Shown here: piece after piece, positions 1 to 8,577 of the stretch
How the letters are laid out: every line of letters starts with the position of its first letter
How positions within the stretch are numbered: the first letter of the stretch is position 1
From: Geitlerinema sp. PCC 7407
Lineage (GTDB): Bacteria; Cyanobacteriota; Cyanobacteriia; PCC-7407
Assembly (NCBI RefSeq): GCF_000317045.1
Contig: NC_019703.1
Location: 1,228,501-1,292,500 of the forward strand
DNA: 64,000 nt
Reading direction: 5' to 3'
Notes under the pieces: generated by a model
The model's input: the letters and a program-made list of their open reading frames with translations, nothing else
What the model was told of the DNA's origin: nothing
The model's database searches: none
Made by a program: the position numbers and the translations under genes

Positions 1-1
1 G

Positions 2-196
2 TGGCTCGGCATGATCCCGGTGATCCTGCTCTACGTTTACCTCGGATCCTTTGGTGCTAACCTGCTCGCCAGCGGCGGCAGCCCCGGCCAGGTCGTGATG
101 AATGCCCTGGGGCTGCTGGCCACCGTGGGGGCAGCCTGCTACACGACCCGCTTGGCAAAGTCGGCGCTGACGGTATCCGATGAGCCTGAAGAGTAA
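2..196 (+). CDS. VTT/TVP38-TMEM64 family membrane protein, C-terminal part
   Basis: Only the last 64 codons lie in the window; the start is off the left edge and the frame is open from base 2. The fragment reads as a hydrophobic helix beginning WLGMIPVILLYVYLGSF, then a short Gly/Ser linker, a second hydrophobic stretch and a charged tail. The pattern Gly-Met-Ile-Pro followed by Tyr-Leu-Gly-Ser is typical of the C-terminal end of the VTT (SNARE-associated, DedA-like) domain, whose members are integral inner-membrane proteins of mostly unknown or lipid-scrambling function. The family call rests on this short end only. It converges on the following minus-strand gene with a gap of 8 bases. Confidence 0.6.
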   Translation, partial: WLGMIPVILLYVYLGSFGANLLASGGSPGQVVMNALGLLATVGAACYTTRLAKSALTVSDEPEE

Positions 197-204
197 GCTC
201 TCAG

Positions 205-504
205 CTAAGCGAGGCGGCGATAGCGCTGAATGTCAGGGGGCGCTGCAAACAGAGATTCCCCAGCAGCCAGTGCCGCTTGGATATGCGCCGACTGGAGGTG
301 GGCGTCGAGCTCGGCGGCGCTGCGCCACTCCTCGACAAACACAAACTCGTAGGGGCGATCGGCACTCTCAAACAGATCGTAGAAAAGACAGCCGGGTTCG
401 CGGCGTGTCGGCTCGATGAGTTGCAGCAAAAGCGATCGCATTTCGTCCGCTTTGTCTGCATGGGCCACCACGCGCGCCACCACGCGGACGGGTTGAAAAG
501 TCAT
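205..504 (-). CDS. Antibiotic biosynthesis monooxygenase (ABM) domain protein
   Basis: A protein of about 99 residues made of one ferredoxin-like ABM domain. Family features seen are the opening VRVVARVVAHADKADEMR, the central EPGCLFYDLFES strand and the FVFVEEWRSAAELDAHLQS segment, matching YgiN/quinol-monooxygenase-like proteins in order and length. These are small dimeric enzymes acting on quinol-like or polyketide substrates without a classical cofactor; the substrate here is unknown. The frame is open 33 bases further upstream, but the internal ATG at 504 gives the family's usual N-terminus, so I chose it. The nearest same-strand gene is dapF, about 115 bases upstream, with a strong hairpin in between, so they are probably separate transcripts. 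Confidence 0.75.
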   Translation of the reverse strand: MTFQPVRVVARVVAHADKADEMRSLLLQLIEPTRREPGCLFYDLFESADRPYEFVFVEEWRSAAELDAHLQSAHIQAALAAGESLFAAPPDIQRYRRLA

Positions 505-556
505 GGCAAAGGTTTCTAGTTCGACGGCGCAAAACAATAAACTGGGGCTCAGTCCG

Positions 557-596
557 CCGGAGCGAGTTTGGAAAAAGACGGGCTTACTCGCTCCGG
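557..596. terminator. Strong 11-bp hairpin between dapF and the ABM gene
   Basis: CCGGAGCGAGT at 557-567 is the exact reverse complement of ACTCGCTCCGG at 586-596, with an 18-base loop. It lies just downstream of the dapF stop on the minus strand. There is no long T run, so it may be a terminator or an RNA-stabilising stem. Confidence 0.55.
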
Positions 597-618
597 AACT
601 GGGCTCAACAGAGCAGCG

Positions 619-1458
619 CTAGCGCACGCCCGCAAACACGCGCTCCGCTGGCCCTGTCATGTACAGTCGGTTGTCTTCTGCGGACCACTCGATCAGCAGC
701 GGCCCGCCCGGTAGCTCCACGGTGGCGCGGCGATCGCTCCGCTGAGTCAGCACGGCTGCGACCAGGGACGCACAAGCTCCCGTGCCGCAGGCCAGGGTGA
801 TGCCTGCTCCCCGCTCCCACACTCGCATTTTCAGGTAGTCGGGACGCACAACCTGAATGAATTCGGTGTTGGTGCGCTGGGGGAAAACAGCGTGGTGCTC
901 AAATTTCGGGCCGATGCTCTCTAGGGCTACCGCCGCCACATCCTCAACGAAGGTAATGCAGTGGGGGTTGCCCATGCTGACGCAGGTGACTTGCCAGGTT
1001 TCGCCAGCGACCTCCAGGGGTTGGTCGACGACTTTCTCGTCGCTGCTGGCCAGCGTGGTCGGGATTTGGCCGGCGAGCAGCTGGGGTTCGCCCATGTCGA
1101 CCTTGATTTGGCCATCGGCTTGCAGCTCGGGAGCGATCACCCCAGCTAGGGTGTGAATCCGGTAGCGCCGCGTTTGATCTGTGATGCCTTCTAGTTCGGC
1201 CAAAAAGCGGGCCAGACAGCGAATGCCATTGCCGCACATCTCCGGCTCGGAGCCGTCGGAGTTGAAGATCCGCATGGTGTAGTCGGTGCCGTCCTGGCCG
1301 GGGAGGGCAAAAATCACGCCGTCTGCGCCGATGCCAAAGTGGCGATCGCACCATGCGATGGCCTCCTCTGGCGTGATCAGCGGCTCGCTGCTGGCGCGAT
1401 TGTCAATCAAGATAAAGTCGTTCCCCAGACCGTGGTACTTCACAAACTCGATGGCCAT
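619..1458 (-). CDS. dapF: Diaminopimelate epimerase
   Basis: Converts LL-diaminopimelate to the meso form, the last shared step towards lysine and peptidoglycan, in the cytoplasm and without a cofactor. The 279-residue protein has the normal length. Both catalytic cysteines are visible: Cys75 in MCGNGIRC and Cys224 in ACGTGACAS, the pair that acts as acid and base in this family. The N-terminal signature [13 protein letters not shown] is also intact. The ATG at 1458 is preceded by a good AGGAG ribosome site. The gene diverges from hfq across a 349-base spacer, a pairing I recall from other cyanobacteria. Identification is secure. Confidence 0.97.
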   Translation of the reverse strand: MAIEFVKYHGLGNDFILIDNRASSEPLITPEEAIAWCDRHFGIGADGVIFALPGQDGTDYTMRIFNSDGSEPEMCGNGIRCLARFLAELEGITDQTRRYRIHTLAGVIAPELQADGQIKVDMGEPQLLAGQIPTTLASSDEKVVDQPLEVAGETWQVTCVSMGNPHCITFVEDVAAVALESIGPKFEHHAVFPQRTNTEFIQVVRPDYLKMRVWERGAGITLACGTGACASLVAAVLTQRSDRRATVELPGGPLLIEWSAEDNRLYMTGPAERVFAGVR

Positions 1459-1807
1459 GAATCTTGCTCCTATGGGTGGGATGGGCAGCCAGACTGCCCC
1501 AAACGCGAGGGAAAAGGCGATCGCCCGAAGTCTTCTATTTTAGGCAGGATTCGCAGGTATGGAGCCTTGCTGCTTGGGATTGGCTGGGCCTGGTGACCCA
1601 GACCGCCCGCAAATTTAAATCGCAAGGCTTCTTTAACCTTTGGGCCGCGTGAATCCCGCTAAGCTGGAGGCAATTCGGACCTCAGGGCTGCCCGATGGAC
1701 CCCAAGCGAATGCTCAGAAATGGCCGAATCTGTAGAGCGAGGTAGATTGCCAGAGCTCTTGGGAGAAAATAGCGACAAAGCAGCCCTATCGTTGAGCAAA
1801 AAGCGCC
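1459..1807. other. Divergent spacer between dapF and hfq
   Basis: No gene is seen. A short perfect hairpin (GGGCAG 1483-1488 with CTGCCC 1494-1499) sits in what would be the dapF leader. One HIP1-type GGCGATCGCC lies near 1517. TAAAAT on the minus strand near 1534 is a possible -10 for dapF but no convincing -35 accompanies it. Nothing else is recognisable. Confidence 0.5.
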
Positions 1808-2023
1808 ATGACAAACGACATTCAAACCGGTAGCCCCAGCATTCGTCAGATCCAGACGCTGATCCGCGATAAGAAAGAAGTTGAGCTCAAGCTCATGACC
1901 GACGATCTGCTGGTAGGTAAGCTCTTTTGGCAAGATCCAGACTGCCTTTGCTTGCTCGATCAGTATGACCAGCCGATTTTGATCTGGCGGCAGGCCATCG
2001 TCTATCTCAAGCCCCGGATGTAG
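1808..2023 (+). CDS. hfq: Hfq-type RNA-binding protein, short cyanobacterial form
   Basis: A 71-residue Sm-fold protein. The order PSIRQIQTLI, then KEVELKLMTDDLLVGKLFWQ, then a C-terminal IWRQAIVYLKP strand is characteristic of cyanobacterial Hfq, which is shorter and diverged from the proteobacterial protein and ends right after the Sm2 strand. In Synechocystis this protein is needed for type IV pilus-dependent motility and binds the pilus ATPase PilB rather than acting as a general sRNA chaperone. Here it is alone on its strand, divergent from dapF, and its last 17 bases overlap the end of the convergent antiporter gene, so the two transcripts must be complementary there. Confidence 0.9.
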   Translation: MTNDIQTGSPSIRQIQTLIRDKKEVELKLMTDDLLVGKLFWQDPDCLCLLDQYDQPILIWRQAIVYLKPRM

Positions 2024-4376
2024 GCCCTGCGCCGATTTGGTCGCTGCGGCTGTCTAGGGGCAAAAGTTCTAGCTCCGGCTCTGGAAGCGCGGGGTCAAAG
2101 ACTTCGTCAGATACAGGATGAGCCCGAGGACTGTGGGCCAGCACCTGACGGGCGCTTTGGAGCTCTTGGCGGCCGCCACACAGCAGAAGGCGATCGCCTG
2201 CTTGCAGGTCATTGTCGCCGCTGGGGAAGCGCAGGAACTTGCCTTCTCGCCGGATCGCCTGGATCAAGACGCCGTGGGTGCGCCGAAAATCCAGATCTCG
2301 CAGCGTTTTGCCGACTGCCTCGCTGTCTTCTGGCATCTGCATCCACTGGCAGCAGGTGCCCTCCTCGGGAATGGCGGTTTTGCCCTGGGCCAGTTCGCTA
2401 AAAGCGTCGAACTCTGCCGGGGTGCCGACAATCAGCAGGCGATCGCCTCCCAGGAGACGCGTTTCCTCGATCGGATAGTCGATTTCTTCGCCGCTGCTCC
2501 GCCGAACCGCCATCACGCTGACGCCCGTCAAGCGGCGCAGATCGGCCTCCTCCAGGGTCATGCCTTCGAGGGGAGAGCCTTCCGGCAGGTCACACCACTG
2601 GCTGTTCATGCCCTCGGTGTTGAGGCGCAGCTCGCGGGACACCTCCGAGGGCGATCGCTCGGGCCGCAGGTCCAAATAATGGCTCTCGCGAATTTGCTGC
2701 ATGGTCTGCTGCACCAGCGGCAGCACCGACCCCATGCCCGTCAGCAGGTGAGTCGACAGCTCTAGGCTAGCCTCAAACTCCGGCTGCACCACCTCGCGGG
2801 CGCCGAGCTGGTAGAGCAGCTCGATGTCCTGGTCTTTGTTGGCCCGCACCACCACGTCTAGGTCTGGCGAAAATTCGAGGGAGCGCTTGAGGCACAGGCG
2901 GGTGCTCATGGAGTCGGGAAGGGCGATCGCCAAGCCCCGCGCTTCCTCCACGCCCGCCTTCTCCAGCACATGCTGGCTAATCGCGTTGCCGTAGACGTAG
3001 GGCACCCCCGCCTCCCGCAGCTGCTGGATGGCCGCCTCCGACTGATCGATCACCACCACCGGATAGTGGTGGTCCCGCAGTAGCCTGACCACGTTGCGGC
3101 CCATGCGCCCGTAGCCGCACACCACCACATGGTTTTGGCGCGGCATCTCTTCTGAAAAGGCCGTCGGCATCTCTGCCTCGGTTAGCCATCGGCCCAGGCC
3201 CGGCACAGTCTCCAGCCAGCTAAACAGCTGGGGCAAAAATCGCAGCACAAAGGGCGTCAGCAGCAGCGTCACCGCCGTCGTGCCCAAGATCAGCATGTAC
3301 ACTCGCCGAGACACCAGCCCGAGGCTCTGCCCTTCGCTGGCCAGCACAAAGGAAAATTCTCCAATCTGCGCCAAGCCGACCCCTGCAATCAGCGCTGTCC
3401 GGAGGGGATACCGGAACAGCCGCACCAGCGGCACAATAATCAGGCACTTCCCAACGAAGGTCAGCGCCACTAGCCCCAAAATCAGCTCCAGATTGCTCCA
3501 CAGAAACACCGGATCAATCAGCATGCCGATGGAGGCAAAAAACAGCGTGGCGAAGATGTCCCGCAGCGGCTCCACGTAAGTCAGAGTCTGGTCTGCATAC
3601 TCTACCTCCGAAATCATCAGCCCCGCGACGAAGGCCCCCATTTCGATGGACAGCCCCATCTGCTCAGTCAGCAGGGCAATGCCCAAGCAGAGCGCCACGA
3701 CGCCCAGTAGAAAGAGCTCCCGGCTTTCGGTGCCTGCCAGCAGCCGTAGCATGGGCGGAATCATCCATTTGCCAAAGGCAAAGGCCCCGAGGGCAAAGAC
3801 CGCTGTCTGGCCAAAGGCCCAGGCCACCGCGATTCCAATTTCCTCAGGCGGGCGATCGAGGGCTGGCAGCACCGCCAGCATCAGGCCCAGGGCAATGTCC
3901 TGCACCACCAAAATCCCCAGCATGACGCGGCCATGGACGGTTTCCGTCTCGTTGCGCTCGATCAGGCTTTTGAGGACGACGGCAGTAGACGACAGCGACA
4001 AAATCGCGCCCAAAAAGATGCCCTGGGCCGGTGAGCCGACCCAGCCCATGCCCAGGGCGATCGCCGCTGTGCCCCCGATGGTGATCAGGATTTGCAGGCC
4101 GCCCCCGCCGAGACTAATGCGCTTGACCTTATTAATTTCGGCCAGCGAAAACTCGACCCCGAGGGCAAAGAGCAGGAACGCCACGCCAAATTGGGCGAGG
4201 GTCTCTACCTGCACCAGTTCTTTGATTAGGCCGAGGCCCGCAGGCCCAACGATCATGCCTGCGACCAGATAACCCAAAATCACGGGCTGTTTGAGCAGGG
4301 CCGCTAAAATTCCCCCGCCGGCGGCTGCCGCGAGGACCAAAACGAGATCAACAATGAGGCGAAAATCTTCTTGCAC
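2007..4376 (-). CDS. CPA2 cation:proton antiporter with RCK/TrkA-N and two TrkA-C domains
   Basis: A 789-residue KefB-type protein. Residues 1-390 form the multi-helix Na+/H+ exchanger domain (family signatures LLKQPVILGYLVAGMIVGP and FALGVEFSL). A TrkA-N/RCK nucleotide-binding domain follows, starting at about residue 410 with the Rossmann motif VVVCGYGRMGRNVV. Two TrkA-C domains follow at about residues 590-670 and 675-750, each ending in a GDRLLI or GDRLLL motif. This architecture suits K+ or Na+ efflux in exchange for H+, gated by ligands bound to the RCK and TrkA-C parts. The ion is not deducible. The start is GTG at 4376. The 3' end overlaps hfq by 17 bases in convergent orientation. 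It is not accompanied by a KefF/KefG-type partner. Confidence 0.88.
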   Translation of the reverse strand: MQEDFRLIVDLVLVLAAAAGGGILAALLKQPVILGYLVAGMIVGPAGLGLIKELVQVETLAQFGVAFLLFALGVEFSLAEINKVKRISLGGGGLQILITIGGTAAIALGMGWVGSPAQGIFLGAILSLSSTAVVLKSLIERNETETVHGRVMLGILVVQDIALGLMLAVLPALDRPPEEIGIAVAWAFGQTAVFALGAFAFGKWMIPPMLRLLAGTESRELFLLGVVALCLGIALLTEQMGLSIEMGAFVAGLMISEVEYADQTLTYVEPLRDIFATLFFASIGMLIDPVFLWSNLELILGLVALTFVGKCLIIVPLVRLFRYPLRTALIAGVGLAQIGEFSFVLASEGQSLGLVSRRVYMLILGTTAVTLLLTPFVLRFLPQLFSWLETVPGLGRWLTEAEMPTAFSEEMPRQNHVVVCGYGRMGRNVVRLLRDHHYPVVVIDQSEAAIQQLREAGVPYVYGNAISQHVLEKAGVEEARGLAIALPDSMSTRLCLKRSLEFSPDLDVVVRANKDQDIELLYQLGAREVVQPEFEASLELSTHLLTGMGSVLPLVQQTMQQIRESHYLDLRPERSPSEVSRELRLNTEGMNSQWCDLPEGSPLEGMTLEEADLRRLTGVSVMAVRRSSGEEIDYPIEETRLLGGDRLLIVGTPAEFDAFSELAQGKTAIPEEGTCCQWMQMPEDSEAVGKTLRDLDFRRTHGVLIQAIRREGKFLRFPSGDNDLQAGDRLLLCGGRQELQSARQVLAHSPRAHPVSDEVFDPALPEPELELLPLDSRSDQIGAGPTSGA

Positions 4377-4493
4377 AGGGGTTTGATAGTAAAAATGAGA
4401 GAAATTGTGAAGGTTTCTATAGAGGCTCCATATCGTTATTTTAGGGGCTCAAATCAGAGGGCGTAGCGTTTCGTGCCAGGGATTGTGCCAAGT

Positions 4494-5387
4494 ATGTCCA
4501 TATCTTGTTCGTTTTTGCCGGAGCCGACGGCCGATGGATCTTTTACCTTTGTTTCGGCGACTTTCGGAGAACCCTTTCACAATCGCCACGGGGCGCGCCA
4601 GGAAGCAGAGCAGAAGTTTGCGGTGCCGACCCAGCTAGCGGCCAAGGCCGAAATCGGCCGCTTGCGCCTGCTGGATATCTGCTACGGCCTTGGCTACAAC
4701 ACGGCGTCTGCCCTGGAGACGATCTGGCGGGCGAACCCCGCTTGCCAGGTGGAGGTGATCGGGCTGGAGCTCGAGCCAGAGGTGCCCCGAGCGGCGATCG
4801 CCCATCAGCTGCTCCAGCCGTGGCCGGACCCGATCCCGGCGTGCCTGACAACCCTGGCTCAAACTGGGCGCTTTGAGGGCGATCGCCTCCAGGGACGCCT
4901 GATCTGGGGAGATGCCCGGCGATCGCTCCTCGCCCTCGACCCCCAAGCATTCCAGGCTGACGCGATCTTTCTAGATCCCTTCTCGCCGCCCCGCTGCCCC
5001 CAGCTGTGGACCACTGAGTTTTTGACCCTCGTGGCTCAGTTCCTGCATCCCCAGGGCCGCCTCGCCACCTACTCCTGCGCGGCGGCTGTCCGCACGGCCC
5101 TCCAAGCTGCCGGACTACAGATCGGCTCTAGCCCGCCGTTTGGCCGCCGATGGCCCGGCACCGTCGCTGCCTGGCCCCCCGCAGACCTGCCGCCGCTCTC
5201 GCCCCAGGAGCAGGAGCACCTCCAAACTCGGGCCGCGATCCCCTACCGAGATCCCACCCTCCAAGATGATGCTGAAGCCATTCACCAGCGCCGTCTCCAA
5301 GAGCAAGCCGAAAGTTTACTTGAGTCAACTTCTCGCTGGCGCAAACGATGGGCGATGATAGAGGATATCAATAGCGATCGCCCCTAA
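4494..5387 (+). CDS. MnmC/MnmD-type tRNA U34 methyltransferase (methylase domain only)
   Basis: About 297 residues matching the N-terminal methyltransferase half of MnmC, which uses S-adenosylmethionine to methylate the 5-aminomethyl group of wobble uridine. Seen are the substrate-proximal FGEPFHNRHGARQEAEQKF segment, the SAM-binding LLDICYGLGYNTASA (a variant of the usual GFGTGLN loop), an acidic GLELE strand end, and the active-site ADAIFLDPFSPP. The FAD oxidase half of enterobacterial MnmC is absent, as is common in cyanobacteria. A GTG 21 bases upstream could also start it; the ATG at 4494 has an AGGG about 12 bases before it. It is divergent from the antiporter gene. Confidence 0.85.
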   Translation: MSISCSFLPEPTADGSFTFVSATFGEPFHNRHGARQEAEQKFAVPTQLAAKAEIGRLRLLDICYGLGYNTASALETIWRANPACQVEVIGLELEPEVPRAAIAHQLLQPWPDPIPACLTTLAQTGRFEGDRLQGRLIWGDARRSLLALDPQAFQADAIFLDPFSPPRCPQLWTTEFLTLVAQFLHPQGRLATYSCAAAVRTALQAAGLQIGSSPPFGRRWPGTVAAWPPADLPPLSPQEQEHLQTRAAIPYRDPTLQDDAEAIHQRRLQEQAESLLESTSRWRKRWAMIEDINSDRP

Positions 5388-5902
5388 GACTCCTCCCAAA
5401 GGTTGCTTGATCTCAACCAAACCTTTGCCAAAACAGGATGTAGCACAGACAGCTTTAGCGACAATCGGATACTGATACGATGAAGCAGCTGATACGTAGG
5501 TGTTGTGCCTGAGTCTCAGCGATATTCAAAAACCCTCAGGTTCAGGATTAAACGCTCATTAATCTCAGAACTGAAACAGTCCACACCTGATCCCTATAGT
5601 CAGTCCTTGTTGTGAAAGATCTGTCTACTACGTCAGACCCAGCTTTGGTTTTGGGCTATTTTGGCTCCCCAACACAGCACTGGCGATCGGGTGTAGCGAG
5701 CGTCACCCAAAGCGTCTCCGCAGACGCGGAAAAAAACTCAAATCGAAAGACTTGAGGGCCAGAGCCTAGCCAGATCTCCGTGTAAAACCTGATTTCTCGG
5801 CTATGGGTCTTAACCATACTGGGAACAGCCAAACTGACGCCAGGGGCAACATTGGCTATTTCGCTTCGAGGCTGCTAGAGCAAATAGCCGCCAGCAAACG
5901 AT
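5388..5902. other. Non-coding spacer before the HD-GYP gene, with hairpins
   Basis: No gene is seen in 515 bases. It holds a 6-bp palindromic hairpin (GCGTCT 5712-5717 with AGACGC 5722-5727). It also holds a long hairpin directly before the next gene, described separately. The rest is unremarkable, with no clear -35/-10 pair. Confidence 0.45.
5854..5889 (+). promoter_or_regulatory. 5' leader hairpin next to the HD-GYP start
   Basis: GGCTATTT (5854-5861) pairs with AAATAGCC (5882-5889) and, past one bulged C, GCT (5863-5865) pairs with AGC (5879-5881), giving an 11-bp stem. It ends 13 bases before the GTG at 5903, close enough to affect ribosome access. Any regulatory role is inferred. Confidence 0.45.
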
Positions 5903-6952
5903 GTGAGGTTTTCTCAAGTGAGCCACCTCGATCCTGAACGTCCTAAGGTCTTGGTTGTTGACGATCATCCTTCTAGCCGCATGACTGCCGTGGCGTTGCT
6001 CTCGGTGGAGGGATATGACGTTTTGGAAGCAGACAGTGGACCTGCGGCCTTATTGAGCGTTGAGAAGCACAATCCAGATTTGATCTTGCTGGATGTGATG
6101 ATGCCCGGTATGGATGGTTTTGAGGTGTGCCGGCAGCTCAAGCAAGACGAAAAAACGCGCCTCATTCCCATTGTGTTTGTGACCGCTCTCAATGATCGGC
6201 GGGCTCGCCTCAAGGGCATTGATGTTGGCGGAGACGACTTTCTGACCAAGCCCTTTGATCAGCTGGAGCTGTCGGCGCGGGTCAAGTCGTTGGTCCGCCA
6301 AAAGCGCCTCAACGAAGATCTCGAGCACGTTGAGCAGGTTTTGTTCTCCATCGCGCAGATTGTGGAGAGCCGGGACCCCAACACCGGGGATCACTGTGAG
6401 CGGCTGTGCGGCTTGGGTCAGTCCTTTGGGCGCTATCTCAACCTTTCTCGGGCCGAGATCCGCGACCTGACGTGGGCGGGCTATCTCCACGACATTGGGA
6501 AGGTGGGGGTGCCCGATGATGTGCTGCTCAAGCGCGGCAAGCTCACGCCCGAAGAGTGGGTGGTGATGAAGCAGCATGTGCTGATTGGTGAACGAATTTG
6601 TTTGCCGATGCGCACGATGAAGGGGGTTGTGCCGATTATTCGGCATCACCATGAGCGCTGGGACGGGTCAGGCTACCCCGATGGCTTATCGGGAAATGAG
6701 ATTCCGCGGTTGGCCCAAATTTTCCAGGTGCTCGATATTTTTGATGCTTTGACCAGTGAGCGCCCTTACAAGAAGGCGTTTTCCTTTGAGGAGGCGATCG
6801 CCATTTTGGAGGAGGAAACCCACAAAGGCTGGCGCAATCCTGAGCTGGTGCGGCAGTTCTCGGAGTTTATCCAGCGGGCTCACCAAGAGGGTGCAACCTT
6901 TCCTCAGGACGATAGCTTCAGGCGGCCTGACTCGATGGCGGTGCCTCGCTAG
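5903..6952 (+). CDS. Response regulator with HD-GYP cyclic-di-GMP phosphodiesterase output
   Basis: A 349-residue protein. The N-terminal receiver has Asp20-Asp21, the phospho-acceptor Asp64 in LILLDVMMPGMDG, Thr94 and Lys116 (LTKPFD), so it looks fully functional. The output domain carries His196-Asp197 (GYLHDIGKVGVPD) and the GYP signature at 257-259 (WDGSGYPDGLSG), the metal-binding and family motifs of HD-GYP enzymes that hydrolyse cyclic-di-GMP. The start is probably GTG at 5903, but a second GTG at 5918 has GAGG nine bases upstream and is a serious alternative; an out-of-frame ATG-TGA overlaps the first. There is no kinase partner beside it. It probably lowers cyclic-di-GMP in response to phosphorylation, affecting motility or attachment. 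Confidence 0.92.
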   Translation: MRFSQVSHLDPERPKVLVVDDHPSSRMTAVALLSVEGYDVLEADSGPAALLSVEKHNPDLILLDVMMPGMDGFEVCRQLKQDEKTRLIPIVFVTALNDRRARLKGIDVGGDDFLTKPFDQLELSARVKSLVRQKRLNEDLEHVEQVLFSIAQIVESRDPNTGDHCERLCGLGQSFGRYLNLSRAEIRDLTWAGYLHDIGKVGVPDDVLLKRGKLTPEEWVVMKQHVLIGERICLPMRTMKGVVPIIRHHHERWDGSGYPDGLSGNEIPRLAQIFQVLDIFDALTSERPYKKAFSFEEAIAILEEETHKGWRNPELVRQFSEFIQRAHQEGATFPQDDSFRRPDSMAVPR

Positions 6953-7073
6953 AGCGTTTTTCTGCCCGGCGCGATCGCCTTTGTGCTGGATCTCCGTGAA
7001 TTCGCACAAGCGCGCCTAAGGGACCTGGAAGCGCGGTATACTCCGGTGGAACTGAACGGCATTGACAAAGGGC

Positions 7074-8480
7074 ATGGTTGCAGTCGCGGTTTTGGCAGCG
7101 GGTCGCGGCACCCGCATGAAATCTAATCTTCCCAAGGTGCTCCATTCGCTCGGTGGGCGATCGCTGGTGGAGTGGGTTCTCAATAGCGCCTCGGCTGTGG
7201 AGCCAACCCACCGCCTGGTGATTGTGGGTTATCGGTCTGACATGGTGCGCACCTCGCTTCAGTCGCTGCCCGACGTGGAGTTTGTGGAGCAGGCAGAGCA
7301 GCTAGGCACCGGACACGCTATTCAGCAGCTGCTGGGGCCTCTCGAAGGTTTTGAGGGTGATTTGCTGGTTCTCAATGGAGATGTGCCGCTTCTGCGTCCT
7401 CAGACTCTGCAAACGCTGCTCAAGACCCACCAAGATCACGGCAATGCAGCCACGATTTTGACGGCCCAGCTGCCTGATCCTCGCGGCTATGGCCGGGTGT
7501 TCTGCAATGGCCAAAATCAGCTCAAGCAAATTGTCGAGGATCGAGACTGCACGCCTGCCCAAAAGCAAAATCGCCGCATCAACGCGGGCATCTATTGCTT
7601 CCGGTGGGCCGATCTGGCTCGGGTGCTACCTCAGCTCAAGGCAGACAACGATCAGCAAGAGTACTACCTGACAGACGCGGTGAACTATCTGTCGCCGGTG
7701 ATGGCGGTGGATGCGGAGGACTACCAAGAAATTCTGGGCATCAATGACCGCAAGCAGCTAGCGGCGGCCTATGAGGTGATGCAAACCCGAATCAAAGATT
7801 ACTGGATGGCTACGGGGGTGACGCTGATCGACCCCGACAGCATCACGATCGACGACACGGTGCAGCTAGAGCCGGATGTGATCATCGAGCCCCAGACCCA
7901 CCTGCGCGGCCAGACGGTGGTGCGAGCGGGTAGCCGGATTGGGCCGGGGAGCCTAGTCGAAAATAGCGAACTGGCAGAAGGGGTGACGGTGCTGTACTCC
8001 GTGGTGAGTGACAGCACGGTGGGCGCGGGCACTCGGGTTGGCCCCTATGCACACCTGCGCGGCCATTCTTCTCTGGGGCAGGGCTGCCGAATCGGCAACT
8101 TTGTGGAGCTAAAGAAGGCGACTCTGGGCGATCGCACCAATGCGGCTCACCTGTCGTACCTGGGCGATGCGACCCTGGGCGATCGCGTGAACATTGGCGC
8201 TGGGACGATCACGGCGAACTATGACGGGGTGAACAAGCACCGGACGGTGATCGGCGATCGCACCAAAACCGGCTCCAACAGCGTGCTTGTGGCTCCGGTG
8301 ACCCTGGGTGAAGACGTGACGGTGGCCGCTGGCTCGGTTGTCACCAAGGATGTGCCCAGCGATGCGCTGGTGGTGGCGCGGGCCAAGCAGATTGTGAAGT
8401 CCGGTTGGCGACTGAAGGGTGCCAAGGCCGCTGGCGTCGAGGACCCAGGATCGGAGGCGAACCCCGCTAATCCAGCCTGA
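7074..8480 (+). CDS. glmU: Bifunctional UDP-GlcNAc pyrophosphorylase / glucosamine-1-P acetyltransferase
   Basis: Makes UDP-N-acetylglucosamine for peptidoglycan and other envelope polymers: the C-terminal half acetylates glucosamine-1-phosphate and the N-terminal half adds UMP. The N-terminal nucleotide-binding loop [11 protein letters not shown] and the product-binding VLNGDVPLL are present. The C-terminal half is a left-handed beta-helix of hexapeptide repeats containing the conserved [11 protein letters not shown] and [10 protein letters not shown] segments. About 468 residues is typical. I chose the ATG at 7074 (AAAGGG five bases upstream) over the TTG at 7062. A textbook terminator follows the stop. 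Confidence 0.96.
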   Translation: MVAVAVLAAGRGTRMKSNLPKVLHSLGGRSLVEWVLNSASAVEPTHRLVIVGYRSDMVRTSLQSLPDVEFVEQAEQLGTGHAIQQLLGPLEGFEGDLLVLNGDVPLLRPQTLQTLLKTHQDHGNAATILTAQLPDPRGYGRVFCNGQNQLKQIVEDRDCTPAQKQNRRINAGIYCFRWADLARVLPQLKADNDQQEYYLTDAVNYLSPVMAVDAEDYQEILGINDRKQLAAAYEVMQTRIKDYWMATGVTLIDPDSITIDDTVQLEPDVIIEPQTHLRGQTVVRAGSRIGPGSLVENSELAEGVTVLYSVVSDSTVGAGTRVGPYAHLRGHSSLGQGCRIGNFVELKKATLGDRTNAAHLSYLGDATLGDRVNIGAGTITANYDGVNKHRTVIGDRTKTGSNSVLVAPVTLGEDVTVAAGSVVTKDVPSDALVVARAKQIVKSGWRLKGAKAAGVEDPGSEANPANPA

Positions 8481-8525
8481 AGCCTGATCTCAGATAAGCC
8501 CGAGTCCTAAGCAGGGCAACCCCAT

Positions 8526-8561
8526 AACCCGGACAGAGCGTTGCTGTCCGGGTTGCTTTTT
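8526..8561 (+). terminator. Rho-independent terminator of glmU
   Basis: AACCCGGACAG (8526-8536) pairs perfectly with CTGTCCGGGTT (8544-8554), with a 7-base loop, followed by GCTTTTT. This is a classic intrinsic terminator 45 bases after the glmU stop. The downstream gene converges, and the terminator may serve it less well because the other side lacks a T run. Confidence 0.93.
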
Positions 8562-8577
8562 GCTCACAAACGATGTC

